Source: Sulfitobacter sp. SK011 (GTDB lineage: Bacteria > Pseudomonadota > Alphaproteobacteria > Rhodobacterales > Rhodobacteraceae). From it: 64,000 nt of DNA. Shown here in pieces: positions 17,099 to 25,623 of this stretch; the stretch's first letter is position 1, and the number at the start of each line of letters is the position of its first letter. Both the position numbers and the translations under genes were made by a program. The stretch lies in the NCBI RefSeq assembly GCF_003352065.1, contig NZ_CP025803.1, positions 1,054,001 through 1,118,000 on the forward strand, written 5' to 3'. Under the pieces are notes generated by a model. That model was not told the DNA's origin and ran no database searches. It saw only the letters and a list, made by a program, of their open reading frames with translations.

Positions 17099-17288
17099 CG
17101 ATAATTACGGCCAAGTACATAGTTTGAGAATGCTTGCCAGCAACACTCCCAAAGCAATGGAAACGAAGTGACCCAAGATACCAACCCTATTTGGCCGCTG
17201 CGAAAATCACGTAGGTCGGTGCCAGATCTCCACGCATGTGGTTTAACATGGTCACAGGTCCGATGACGCATTTGATCAGGGCCCCTGC

Positions 17289-18422
17289 ATGAACAACAAC
17301 GGGCAAAGCAACGAAAAAGCGGTCTCATTGTCCATCGCTGACGATAGGTTAACGCTGCAGGGCAAGTTGTTGATAGATACCTTGGTCGAGATCACCAATG
17401 AGGCAAAACGCGTTGTCTCAGGAACATTTTCGGTCATCGACATCTCGGCCTTATCCCAAATGGATACGGCGGGTGCGTGGTTTCTTGTCGATCATCAGAA
17501 ACGGGCCGAACAATCCGGCGTGACCCTGAACATCGAAGGTGCCACGCCCGCACAGGCGCAACTGATCAAGACGGTGCAGCGCAATATGCCGCCCGCTGAT
17601 CATGTGCCGGCAGCCGCTCTGACACTTGCCGACCGGTTGGAAAACTTTGGCAGGAAAGTCACGCGCGGCTGGCGCATGGCGGTTGAATTGACATCGTTCC
17701 TGGGACAGGTGGTCGCGACACTGGCCGGGATTATAATACATCCACGCCGGTTGCGTCTGACGTCAGTGGTGCACCACTGTCAGGAAATTGGGGTCAGTGC
17801 GGTTCCCATTGTCGCACTCATGTCTTTTCTGATTGGCGTTGTGCTTGCGTTTCAGGGGTCTGCGCAACTGCGTCAATTTGGGGCAGAAGTGTTTGTCGTC
17901 GATCTGATCGCCATATCAATCCTGCGCGAACTTGGCATCCTTTTGACCGCAATCATCGTTGCTGGGCGGTCAGGGTCGGCATTTACAGCCGCAATCGGGT
18001 CGATGAAAATGCGCGAGGAAATTGACGCCATGCGCACCCTCGGCCTTGATCCGGTGACCATTCTCGTTGTGCCGCGCGTTCTGGCGCTGATACTCATGTT
18101 GCCCGCACTGGGATTTATTGCCGACATATCCGGGCTGGTGGGTGGGGCGCTGATGTCATGGATCGATCTGGGCGTTTCTCCAGCGGTCTTTCAGGCTCGG
18201 CTGGTCAGCACCACAGACGTTTGGCATTTCAGCGTCGGCATGATCAAGGCCCCCTTCTTTGCGTTGATCATTGGCATTATCGGGTGTTACGAGGGCATGA
18301 TGGTCGGCGGAAATGCAGAATCGCTGGGGCGCCTGACGTCTGCATCGGTCGTATTGTCGATCTTTATGGTCATCGTGATGGATGCGTTGTTTTCAGTCTT
18401 TTTCGCAGTGGTGGGGGTATGA
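17289..18422 (+). CDS. STAS-MlaE permease of an MCE-type lipid transporter
   Basis: 377 residues. Residues 10-100 form a STAS-like domain (SGTFSVIDISALSQMDTAGAW), fused to an MlaE/YrbE permease (about 120-377) with five to six helices and the conserved LREL, GRSGSAFTAA and MRTLGLDP stretch. In Mla, MlaE and a separate STAS protein MlaB act together; here they are fused. It moves phospholipids between the membranes. It overlaps the ATPase gene by ATGA, so the operon is coupled. Confidence 0.9.
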   Translation: MNNNGQSNEKAVSLSIADDRLTLQGKLLIDTLVEITNEAKRVVSGTFSVIDISALSQMDTAGAWFLVDHQKRAEQSGVTLNIEGATPAQAQLIKTVQRNMPPADHVPAAALTLADRLENFGRKVTRGWRMAVELTSFLGQVVATLAGIIIHPRRLRLTSVVHHCQEIGVSAVPIVALMSFLIGVVLAFQGSAQLRQFGAEVFVVDLIAISILRELGILLTAIIVAGRSGSAFTAAIGSMKMREEIDAMRTLGLDPVTILVVPRVLALILMLPALGFIADISGLVGGALMSWIDLGVSPAVFQARLVSTTDVWHFSVGMIKAPFFALIIGIIGCYEGMMVGGNAESLGRLTSASVVLSIFMVIVMDALFSVFFAVVGV

Positions 18423-19213
18423 TGCAATCATCCGAAGACCCCATCATACGTGTCCGCGGTCTGGTCACGCGTTTTGGCACCCACACAGTTCATGACGGTC
18501 TTGATCTTGATGTCAGGCGGGGCGAGATCATCGGAGTTGTCGGCGGCTCTGGCACCGGCAAATCGGTTTTGCTGCGGGCCATTGTAGGATTACTGGACCC
18601 TGACGAGGGGCAGATCGAGGTTTTTGGTGAAAGCGTGCGCTCGACCTCAGACGAACAATACCGCGCCCTGCGCCGACGCTGGGGGGTGATGTTTCAGGAT
18701 GGTGCATTGTTTTCTTCGTTGACCGTGCGCCAGAATGTTGAAGCACCCATGCGCGAGCAACTCACGCTTGACGACGACATGCGTGAGACATTGGCAGGCA
18801 TCAAGGTGCGCATGGTTGGCCTGCCTGAGAATGCGATGGCAAAGTATCCTTCTGAGCTTTCAGGTGGCATGCGCAAGCGGGCCGGATTTGCCCGGGCCAT
18901 ATCAATGGACCCCGAAATCGTTTTTCTTGACGAACCAACGGCAGGGCTTGATCCGATCGGTGCCGCGGCCTTTGATATACTGATCAAGCAATTGCAGGCA
19001 GCACTGGGGCTGACAGTATTTCTGGTGACCCATGATCTTGATAGCCTGCACGCAATCTGCGACAGGATAGCAGTGCTGGCGGACCAGCGCGTGCTGGCAG
19101 TGGGTACGATGCAGGATATGTTGGCAGTTGATCATCCTTGGGTGCGCGAATATTTTCACGGGCCGCGCGCCCGCGCCGCCTCTGCCTCGGCCACACCGAA
19201 AGGAAACCTGTGA
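18419..19213 (+). CDS. MlaF-type ABC ATPase
   Basis: 264 residues, start at the ATGATG overlapping the mlaE stop. Walker A is GGSGTGKSV, the Q-loop is MFQDGALF, the signature is SGGMRKRAGFAR (MKR-type, typical of MlaF), Walker B is IVFLDEPTAGLD and the switch His is in VTHDLDS. It powers the MlaE permease. The stop overlaps the next ATG by one base. Confidence 0.92.
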   Translation: MMQSSEDPIIRVRGLVTRFGTHTVHDGLDLDVRRGEIIGVVGGSGTGKSVLLRAIVGLLDPDEGQIEVFGESVRSTSDEQYRALRRRWGVMFQDGALFSSLTVRQNVEAPMREQLTLDDDMRETLAGIKVRMVGLPENAMAKYPSELSGGMRKRAGFARAISMDPEIVFLDEPTAGLDPIGAAAFDILIKQLQAALGLTVFLVTHDLDSLHAICDRIAVLADQRVLAVGTMQDMLAVDHPWVREYFHGPRARAASASATPKGNL

Positions 19214-20928
19214 TGGAGACCCGTGCGAACTATATTCTGATCGGTGTTTTCACCCTGATGGCCATCCTGGGTACGCTGGGATTTTTCATTTGGCTCGCCA
19301 GTGTTCAGATAGATCGGCAGTACGCCACATACGGCATTCTATTTGACGATGTTTCCGGCCTAGACTCGTCCGGAGATGTTTTCTTCAATGGTATTTCTGT
19401 TGGCAGAGTCATCGGCTTTCAGATTGCACCGGAAGACCCATCAAAGGTGTTCACCACCATTGAGGTAGACGCGGATACACCCGTCAGAACAGACACTATT
19501 GCCCAGCTTCAGGCCCAAGGGGTGACGGGCGTTGCCTATATCTCGCTTTCAGGTGGCACACCCTCCGCCGCCCCTTTGACCGCCAATGACGACGGCTGGC
19601 TGATCATCCCGTCGCGCCGATCAACTGTACAGACTCTGGTTCAAGACGCGCCCGATCTTTTGGACGAAGCGAAATTGTTGTTGGAGCAATTTCAGACGTT
19701 GACAGGCCCCGAAAATCAAACATTTGTCAGAAATATCCTGCGCAATCTTGATGCATCATCGGATAATCTGGATCAGGCCCTCAGCGACTTTTCCGATATC
19801 ACCGTCACCGTACGAGAGGCCACGGCGCAGATCACACTGTTCACTGAACGCCTCGACGCAATTGGCGCATCTGTTTCTGCCACACTGGAGCAGACGGATG
19901 ACACATTGACCGCCGCAAAAGGGGCGTTTGAGACAGCGGACAAGGCGTTGTTGCAATCTGTCGACGCGGTCGACAGTGCGAAAGGGGTCTTTGATCAGGC
20001 CCAGAAAATCCTCAGTGAGCAGGTGCCCGACATACTTGCGCAGGTGTCCGAAGCGGCAACCCAGACCAACGCTGCCATTGCTGACCTACAGGAACGCTCA
20101 GGTGCAACACTGGACGGTTTTTCCCAGACCTCGGATCTGTTGAATGCGCGGCTGGCCGAACTTGATCAGACATTGAAGCTCGCCAATGATGCGTTTGTCG
20201 CTGTCATTGAGGCCTCAACCAGTTTTGATACGCTGGTCGAGGGAGACGGGACATTGCTGGTCGCCGAAGCCCGCGTTGTTCTTAAGGATGCAAAAGCCGC
20301 CATTGCAACGATCGAAGCCGTGGTGCTGGACGATGTCCCCGCCATCATGACAGACATCCGCCAAGGGGTCGCAACCGCGAGCAAAGCCGTTGAAGATGTA
20401 GCGGCAAACCTGACCGGCATGACAGATCGGTTTGACCCTATGGCCGATGAAGCACAACAGGCCATCGGATCGGCCAACGCGTTGTTTAAAAAAGCACAAG
20501 GCAGTCTGGACGCGCTGAACAAGACGCTTGAGGTGGCCGATGGAGCGCTTGGATCGGCGCAAACCGCATTTGCATCAGCCACAACCGTAATGGATACGGA
20601 TATTGGGCCGATGATGACAGACATCCGTGAGGCTTCTGTTCAAATCAGTCAGGCGGTCGCCGACGTGTCCAAGGATATGCCCGAAATTACCTCCGAACTC
20701 AGGGCTCTGATCGCCCGCAGCGATGTGGTGGTCAAACAGATCCAGACAGGGGTCGCGCAAAGCACACCCGGCATTAGCGATTTTGCGCGCAAGGGCCTGC
20801 CAGAAATGACGAGGCTTGCCGCAGATGCACGCGTTCTGGTCACGACGCTGGGCGATCTGGTGCGCCGGATTGAACGCGACCCGGCACGCTTTTTGCTGGA
20901 TGGGCGTGTCCCGGAATACAGGAGATAG
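19213..20928 (+). CDS. MCE-domain (MlaD-type) protein with long coiled-coil tail
   Basis: 571 residues, much longer than MlaD (about 180). One N-terminal membrane helix (8-28), one MCE domain (about 40-120; GLDSSGDVFFNGISVGRV), then about 400 residues of alanine-rich helical repeats with recurring AxxALxxADxAL patterns. Long MCE tails in PqiB and Mce proteins build a hydrophobic tube across the periplasm, so a lipid bridge to the outer membrane is likely. It is the third gene of the operon. Confidence 0.87.
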   Translation: METRANYILIGVFTLMAILGTLGFFIWLASVQIDRQYATYGILFDDVSGLDSSGDVFFNGISVGRVIGFQIAPEDPSKVFTTIEVDADTPVRTDTIAQLQAQGVTGVAYISLSGGTPSAAPLTANDDGWLIIPSRRSTVQTLVQDAPDLLDEAKLLLEQFQTLTGPENQTFVRNILRNLDASSDNLDQALSDFSDITVTVREATAQITLFTERLDAIGASVSATLEQTDDTLTAAKGAFETADKALLQSVDAVDSAKGVFDQAQKILSEQVPDILAQVSEAATQTNAAIADLQERSGATLDGFSQTSDLLNARLAELDQTLKLANDAFVAVIEASTSFDTLVEGDGTLLVAEARVVLKDAKAAIATIEAVVLDDVPAIMTDIRQGVATASKAVEDVAANLTGMTDRFDPMADEAQQAIGSANALFKKAQGSLDALNKTLEVADGALGSAQTAFASATTVMDTDIGPMMTDIREASVQISQAVADVSKDMPEITSELRALIARSDVVVKQIQTGVAQSTPGISDFARKGLPEMTRLAADARVLVTTLGDLVRRIERDPARFLLDGRVPEYRR

Positions 20929-20932
20929 ATCA

Positions 20933-21550
20933 ATGCAAACGCTCATTCTGAACCGTCGAACTGCCCTGCTTGGTGCGGTTAGCGTCCTTGGCGGATGCAG
21001 CACCCTAAACGCTTTGAACGCAGCAACCGAGCCGCTGAATACCTACGATCTGCTCCCGGTGATGGGGTCAAAAAAGGGCGGACGAACATCCCGCACACTG
21101 CTGATCGCACGTCCACAGGCTTCAGCGGCGCTTGCAACCGACCGGATCATGATCAGGCCGGACAGCGCATCAATCGCCTATCTGCCCGATGCCCGTTGGA
21201 GCGACGAACTCCCCTTGGTATTTCAGTCCCTCCTGATCCGCAGTATTTCCGCAACTGACCGCATTGCTTACGTCGGGCGCAGCGATGCAGGCCCCGTTCC
21301 TGACAAAGCGCTGCTGGTCCGAATGGATGCGTTCGAAGTGAACGCGCTGGCTGATGATACGTTTGAGGTACACGTCGATATTGAACTGACCATCATCAAC
21401 GATCGAGATCAACGCGTCGTCGCAACACGCAGCTTTTCGCAATCACAATCAACACCCAGCGAGGATGCCAGGGCCGTTGTCTCTGCGTTTCAGGATGTGT
21501 TGAACAACCTTATCCCCACCCTGTCAGAATGGGTCATTCAGCGGGTGTAA
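20933..21550 (+). CDS. ABC-transport auxiliary lipoprotein (PqiC/MlaC-like partner)
   Basis: 205 residues; ATG 20933 lies 4 bp after the MCE gene, with AGGAG before it. The signal peptide ends in VLGGC (C21), a lipobox. The body matches the ABC_trans_aux/PqiC fold (TLLIARPQASAAL, IAYLPDARWSDELP, LVFQSLLIRSI), outer-membrane lipoproteins that dock MCE tubes. It closes the operon. The strand continues into a foreign-looking junction just after the stop. Confidence 0.85.
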   Translation: MQTLILNRRTALLGAVSVLGGCSTLNALNAATEPLNTYDLLPVMGSKKGGRTSRTLLIARPQASAALATDRIMIRPDSASIAYLPDARWSDELPLVFQSLLIRSISATDRIAYVGRSDAGPVPDKALLVRMDAFEVNALADDTFEVHVDIELTIINDRDQRVVATRSFSQSQSTPSEDARAVVSAFQDVLNNLIPTLSEWVIQRV

Positions 21551-21559
21551 TTACAGGCT

Positions 21560-21719
21560 CTGTTGGCGCTCCTAGCGTGTCGAGTATTTTCGTGGGATCG
21601 GACATTGCACGGCACACGACTTCCGTAGCCGATTTGTGAGCTGGATTCTTTTCGACCGCTTTGCAGCAGTCAGCGACAAATCTATCGACGTCGAAAATAG
21701 GCTTGGCAACTCGATACAT
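21560..21719 (-). pseudogene. N-terminal gene fragment, possibly of a small cupin-type protein
   Basis: A minus-strand frame from ATG 21719 encodes about 53 plausible residues (MYRVAKPIFDVDRFVADCC, then SATEVVCRAMSDPTKILDTLGAP) before it runs into the tail of the preceding operon at 21550. The AxSDPxxxLxxLG pattern recalls the N-terminus of cysteine-dioxygenase-like cupins, recognised from memory only. No body of such a gene is present, so it looks cut at the junction. Confidence 0.35.
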
Positions 21720-22262
21720 TTCGCTGTCAACTTATAGGCAGTCTTGAAAGAACATGACGCCAAATTGAGTGGTGACGCACACTTATCGACACATTCGGCC
21801 AATCTGGGAGCCGGTTTTTCTCAGGAACAATAGTGAACGAAAATTGACAGCTTTGAAGTCAATCCCTGTCGCTTCGGCATTTTTCTTGAAGGCTGCACGG
21901 CTGTTCGGAACAATCACACCATCAGGTTTACCTGTTTCGCAACCAAGACGGTTAAATTGCGTTTGCTCCGCTAGAATGATCCTCCGCTCCCCTTCAGACG
22001 TCAGTCCGCGGTCTATTTGGATCGAATTGCCATTTCGTTGTGTCCACGACCTGACCATGCTGTCCGTGATATCCGAACCATAGCCGGATAGTGAACGGCC
22101 GCACGGAGGATAAGACGCACTTCGTCCACCACAACTGGACCCATTGCTTGCTCGATTTAGGGGGCTGGGTCAGATTGCCTGACGTTGCCAGCTTCAATGC
22201 TTTGCTTCCGTACCAAATCGTTAACCATTAACTGGTCCCGCTTATTCGGACAGTTTCGAGGC
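21720..22262. other. Non-coding junction region
   Basis: About 540 bp with only short, unconvincing frames on both strands, between the truncated gene and the integrase. No RNA gene, repeat or promoter was recognised. Confidence 0.5.
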
Positions 22263-23402
22263 TCATTTAAGCTGCACATCGGTTAGCCCGGCAACATAGC
22301 TGTCATACTGATCAATTGCATCACGCATTTCGTCCAAATACGAATGGCGATTGTAAACCGCCGCGACGCCACTGATCGTTCCAGCTACATGGTTTAAGAG
22401 CTTTTCAGTGACATGAATTGGGGTGCCAATTTTTGCATGAATTGTTGCGAAAGTGCGCCTGAGATCATGCAAAGTGAAAGGATCAACGTTTTCGAACTTG
22501 GCGTCAATCTGGGCCTTAGACTTTCCCCATCCATTGAATACGGTGCCTTTTCCTGAGCGGCTGGGGAACAGGTAGTTGGACGTCCGGGGAATTAACTCCA
22601 AGACATCAGTGACCAAGTCGCCGTAAGGTTGGGCATGTGTGCGATTGTTTTTGGTTAGGGTCGCGGGCAGGGTGATCATGCGGTCATTCCGATCGATCCA
22701 ATCCCATTCGAGAGATGCAACCTCGTTGCGTCTCATCCCGGTTAGGATCAGCAACGAGACGATGGTGCCAAAAGGGTAGGGCTGTTGCATGGACTTAGTA
22801 AAAACCTCTTGGAGCTCGCCGTTTGACAAAACCCTTTCACGAGGCTTCGGGGGCCCCGGAGGTTTCATCGCGGCGATAGGACTGATTTCAATGAACTGCT
22901 CCCTTAATGCCCAATTGAGAAAAGTGCGGATCGCTACGAACGCGTGATGCTGCTCGGGTGGTGAAACCTGGCTTCGGCGAATGCGTGACTGAATATCTGT
23001 ACGGGAAATTTCATCCAAACGTTTGCGCCCAAATCGAAAATGAATGTCCAAGCGCTTGCGGTAATAATCAACGGTGTTCTTTTTGTTTTTGGAGCGGCAG
23101 TCTTCCAGAAAGAGTTCTCGGGCATCTTTGAAAGAAATAGATCGGTTTTGCTCGATCCCCAGAGTAATCTCAGCCTGCTTCTTCTTTGCCTGGTCTCTCG
23201 CTTGTCTGAGGCTGATGGTGGGATATCGCCCGAGGGTCTCCCTTTGACGATTAACACCATGGACCAAAACGAAGGATTTTGAGCCGCCCTGTGAAACCCG
23301 AACACCAAAGCCGCTCAGGCTATCGTCCCAATAGGTTACTTGACCTCGTTCCGGTAGTGGCAGGGTCTTCACTGTCAGGTCGGTTAGGTTCACTCGAGGC
23401 AT
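22263..23402 (-). CDS. Phage/island-type tyrosine integrase
   Basis: 379 residues. An N-terminal arm-binding domain of the DUF4102 type (1-85; WDDSLSGFGVRVS, YPTISLRQARDQA), a core-binding domain (90-175) and a catalytic domain follow. Catalytic residues seen are R224 (GMRRNEV), K251, H312 and R315 (LHDLRRTF), H338 (LLNHV) and nucleophile Y350 (VYNRH). It appears intact. It is typical of integrases that target the 3' ends of tRNA genes, and a tRNA-Phe 3' half lies 146 bp upstream of its start. It lies at the edge between the ordered and the mosaic regions. Confidence 0.93.
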   Translation of the reverse strand: MPRVNLTDLTVKTLPLPERGQVTYWDDSLSGFGVRVSQGGSKSFVLVHGVNRQRETLGRYPTISLRQARDQAKKKQAEITLGIEQNRSISFKDARELFLEDCRSKNKKNTVDYYRKRLDIHFRFGRKRLDEISRTDIQSRIRRSQVSPPEQHHAFVAIRTFLNWALREQFIEISPIAAMKPPGPPKPRERVLSNGELQEVFTKSMQQPYPFGTIVSLLILTGMRRNEVASLEWDWIDRNDRMITLPATLTKNNRTHAQPYGDLVTDVLELIPRTSNYLFPSRSGKGTVFNGWGKSKAQIDAKFENVDPFTLHDLRRTFATIHAKIGTPIHVTEKLLNHVAGTISGVAAVYNRHSYLDEMRDAIDQYDSYVAGLTDVQLK

Positions 23403-23547
23403 TTCATTAGGCTCTCTATAGGCTCTAAAATACGGGGCGTTCGGAGGGTTTCCTATGTTCAGCTATAAGAGCTAATATCTACTAATAGCATGAAAATACA
23501 ACGATAAAGTTGAAGGTATGGTATGGTATGTTCATCTCTAACCGAGA

Positions 23548-23593
23548 ACTGAAAATCCTCGTGTCGGTGGTTCGATTCCGCCCCCGGGCACCA
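23548..23593 (+). other. 3' half of tRNA-Phe: attachment-site scar
   Basis: From the anticodon loop on (CTGAAAA, anticodon GAA), the sequence matches tRNA-Phe: the TCCTC stem arm, T-arm GGTGG-TTCGATT-CCGCC, acceptor CCCGGGC and ACCA. There is no 5' acceptor strand or D-arm upstream, so it is not a working tRNA. It is best read as the attR-type direct repeat left by an integrase that recombines in the anticodon region. No intact tRNA-Phe is in the window. Confidence 0.8.
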
Positions 23594-23743
23594 CTTTTTA
23601 ATTAATTAAATCAATATATTAGATGGCTATTCTCTAAGCCTTGATGAAGCATCAAAAGTGCTTCGGGTGTCATATGGGTGCCAAAACCCATCATTCAATT
23701 TAAAACCATTGCTGAATTGGGGTGTCAAACCAAGAAGCCGACC

Positions 23744-23781
23744 TTCGTTTCTTCCGCGGCTAACGGCAGCAATGAGCCGAT
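23744..23781 (+). repeat. Repeat family R1, left part of a copy split by IS1182
   Basis: The segment TTCTTCCGCGG..CGGCAGCAATGAGCC matches the start of the R1 copy at 42029. The rest of this copy resumes at 25322, directly after the IS, with AATCAGCCCAT, so the IS appears to have jumped into an R1 copy. Confidence 0.5.
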
Positions 23782-25325
23782 GTCGTTGAAAAACTATTCC
23801 TTGATCCGTAGGCAAGTCGCTGATTCAATTCCTGTATTGAGCGGGAGGATTGGCGATGATGGGACCGAAGCAGGAAGCGCAAGGGTCGTTGTTCTATGAG
23901 TTCTCGCTGGAAGATCATGTTCCACAAGATCATCTATTGCGCTCGATTGACCGACATCTTGATCTCAGCAGTATTCGGGGGCATTTGGCAAATTTCTATA
24001 GTCACACAGGCCGCCCGTCGATCGATCCAGAGTTGCTGATCCGAATGTTACTGGCCGGTTATTGCTTCGGTATCCGGTCTGAACGCCGCCTTTGTGAAGA
24101 GGTGCACTTGAACTTGGCGTATCGCTGGTTTTGCCACCTCGATTTAAGCGATCGCATTCCTGATCATTCTACCTTTTCAAAGAACCGCCACGGCCGTTTC
24201 CGCGAGAGTGACTTGCTGCGTCATGTTTTCGAGACAACAGTTGCGCGCTGTATAGAAGAGGGCCTTGTTGGTGGCGAAGGCTTCGCCGTCGATGCCAGCT
24301 TGATCAGCGCTGATGTTCAGAAGCAGAATTCCAGCAACCCACAAGACTGGGCCGCTCGGGAGGTCACAGCAGCAGATGCGCCGCGCGCGGTGCGTGAATA
24401 CCTCGACGTTCTTGACGACGCAGCCTTTGGTGGTGCCAGCGAGACAACACCCAAGTTCACCGCTCATGCCGATCCGGCCAGCCAATGGACTGCCGCGCGT
24501 AAAGGCCCCGCTTTCTTTGCGTATTCAGACAATTACCTCATCGACACAGATCACGGGATCATCATGGATGTGGACGTCAGCCGGTCGATCCGGCAGGCAG
24601 AGGTCGGTGCGATGCGCAAAATGATTGATCGCACAGAAGACCGCTTTGGCCTGAAGCCGGATTGGGTTGCGGCGGATACGGCTTACGGTTCGTCTGACAA
24701 TCTCGTTTGGTTAACGCTCAAACGGAAAATTCTCCCGTTCATCCCTGTCTTTGACCATTCAAAGCGCAAGGATGGCACTTGGTCGCGGTCTGACTTCACT
24801 TGGGACGAAGACAATGACCGATACATTTGCCCGGAAGGAAAAGAGCTGCGTCATACCCGGCGAAATTACTCTGACCCCAAAAGGCACAAAGCCAAGGCTG
24901 GCCGCCGACAGTATCGCAGCCTGAAACTCGATTGCCAGACATGTCCATCAAAGCCCAAATGCTGCCCAAACACAGCAACGCGCTCCGTCAACCGAGAAGA
25001 ATACGAGATCGTCAGGGACTTCGCCCGACTGTGCACAGCCTCCGACTTCAATCCAACGGCTCAGAGACGGCGCAAAAAGGTCGAGATGTTGTTTGCACAT
25101 CTCAAACGCATCCTCGGCTTGGCTCGCGTCCGACTACGAGGACCATGTGGCGTCCAAGACGAATTTACCCTCGCTGCCACCGCCCAGAACCTCCGGAAAC
25201 TGGCAAAACTCAAGCCAATGGTCCCCGCCACTGGCTAAGAACAGGACCAAACATCGGACCCTCAAAAAAATCAACGCACTAGCTCAGAAAGCAACGCCGA
25301 AAACAGCGGGTTTTTCAACGAAATC
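23779..25325 (+). mobile_element. IS1182-family insertion sequence
   Basis: About 1.55 kb, bounded by the inverted ends TCGTTGAAAAAC (23783-23794) and GTTTTTCAACGA (25310-25321), perhaps with GAT/ATC as outer bases. It contains one full transposase gene. The flanks read as two halves of one R1 repeat. AATGAGCCGAT on the left and AATCAGCCCAT on the right could be a diverged target duplication. Confidence 0.75.
23856..25238 (+). CDS. IS1182-family transposase
   Basis: 460 residues from ATG 23856 (GGGAGG at 23843-23848); ATG 23859 is possible. The N-terminal DUF772-type domain includes GRPSIDPELLIRMLLAGY and FCHLDLSDRIPDHSTFS. The DDE region includes FAVDASLISAD, WVAADTAYGS and a C-terminal LARVRLRG with a preceding cysteine cluster (CQTCPSKPKCCP). 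Length and domain order match intact IS1182 transposases, so it may be active. Confidence 0.9.
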   Translation: MMGPKQEAQGSLFYEFSLEDHVPQDHLLRSIDRHLDLSSIRGHLANFYSHTGRPSIDPELLIRMLLAGYCFGIRSERRLCEEVHLNLAYRWFCHLDLSDRIPDHSTFSKNRHGRFRESDLLRHVFETTVARCIEEGLVGGEGFAVDASLISADVQKQNSSNPQDWAAREVTAADAPRAVREYLDVLDDAAFGGASETTPKFTAHADPASQWTAARKGPAFFAYSDNYLIDTDHGIIMDVDVSRSIRQAEVGAMRKMIDRTEDRFGLKPDWVAADTAYGSSDNLVWLTLKRKILPFIPVFDHSKRKDGTWSRSDFTWDEDNDRYICPEGKELRHTRRNYSDPKRHKAKAGRRQYRSLKLDCQTCPSKPKCCPNTATRSVNREEYEIVRDFARLCTASDFNPTAQRRRKKVEMLFAHLKRILGLARVRLRGPCGVQDEFTLAATAQNLRKLAKLKPMVPATG

Positions 25326-25450
25326 AGCCCATAGCGAAAGTCTTGATTTCGCGCTGCGTGCGCTCGCAGCACGAAAAATGCGGCGTGAGCAAAAATCGCT
25401 ATGCCGTTGCGCAGCAAGAGAAACGGCCATTAGTGCGGCCTGCAGCATGG
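25322..25450 (+). repeat. Repeat family R1, copy D (right part)
   Basis: Shares a core with copies at 41095, 42029 and 47909: GATTTCGCGCTGCGTGCGC, then TCGCAGCAC, later a TTGCGCAGC segment, ACGGCCAT and GCAGCATGG. It is in the same orientation as the copy at 42029. The gap 25239-25623 holds this repeat and no gene. Confidence 0.6.
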
Positions 25451-25623
25451 ATCAGGCGTCGAACTTACAGGTCGCGGGACGGAGCGGGCTTTGTGTCAAG
25501 CTCGCCAAATGGCTGGTTTCTGCGCTTCGCGACATGGCCGCTATGTAAGATCCGCGCGGTGATTAAGTGACGCCCAACTTAATTTACCTTGGTTTGCAGC
25601 AGCGCAGCGCAAAAAGCAGTCGT

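Noticed and set aside
21783..22058. Minus-strand frame of 91 codons in the junction region
   Set aside because: No ribosome site, no family pattern, and it lies between two disrupted regions.
23520..23593. Possible complete tRNA gene
   Set aside because: Only the part from the anticodon arm to CCA matches tRNA-Phe; the 5' acceptor strand and D-arm are absent, so it is a fragment.
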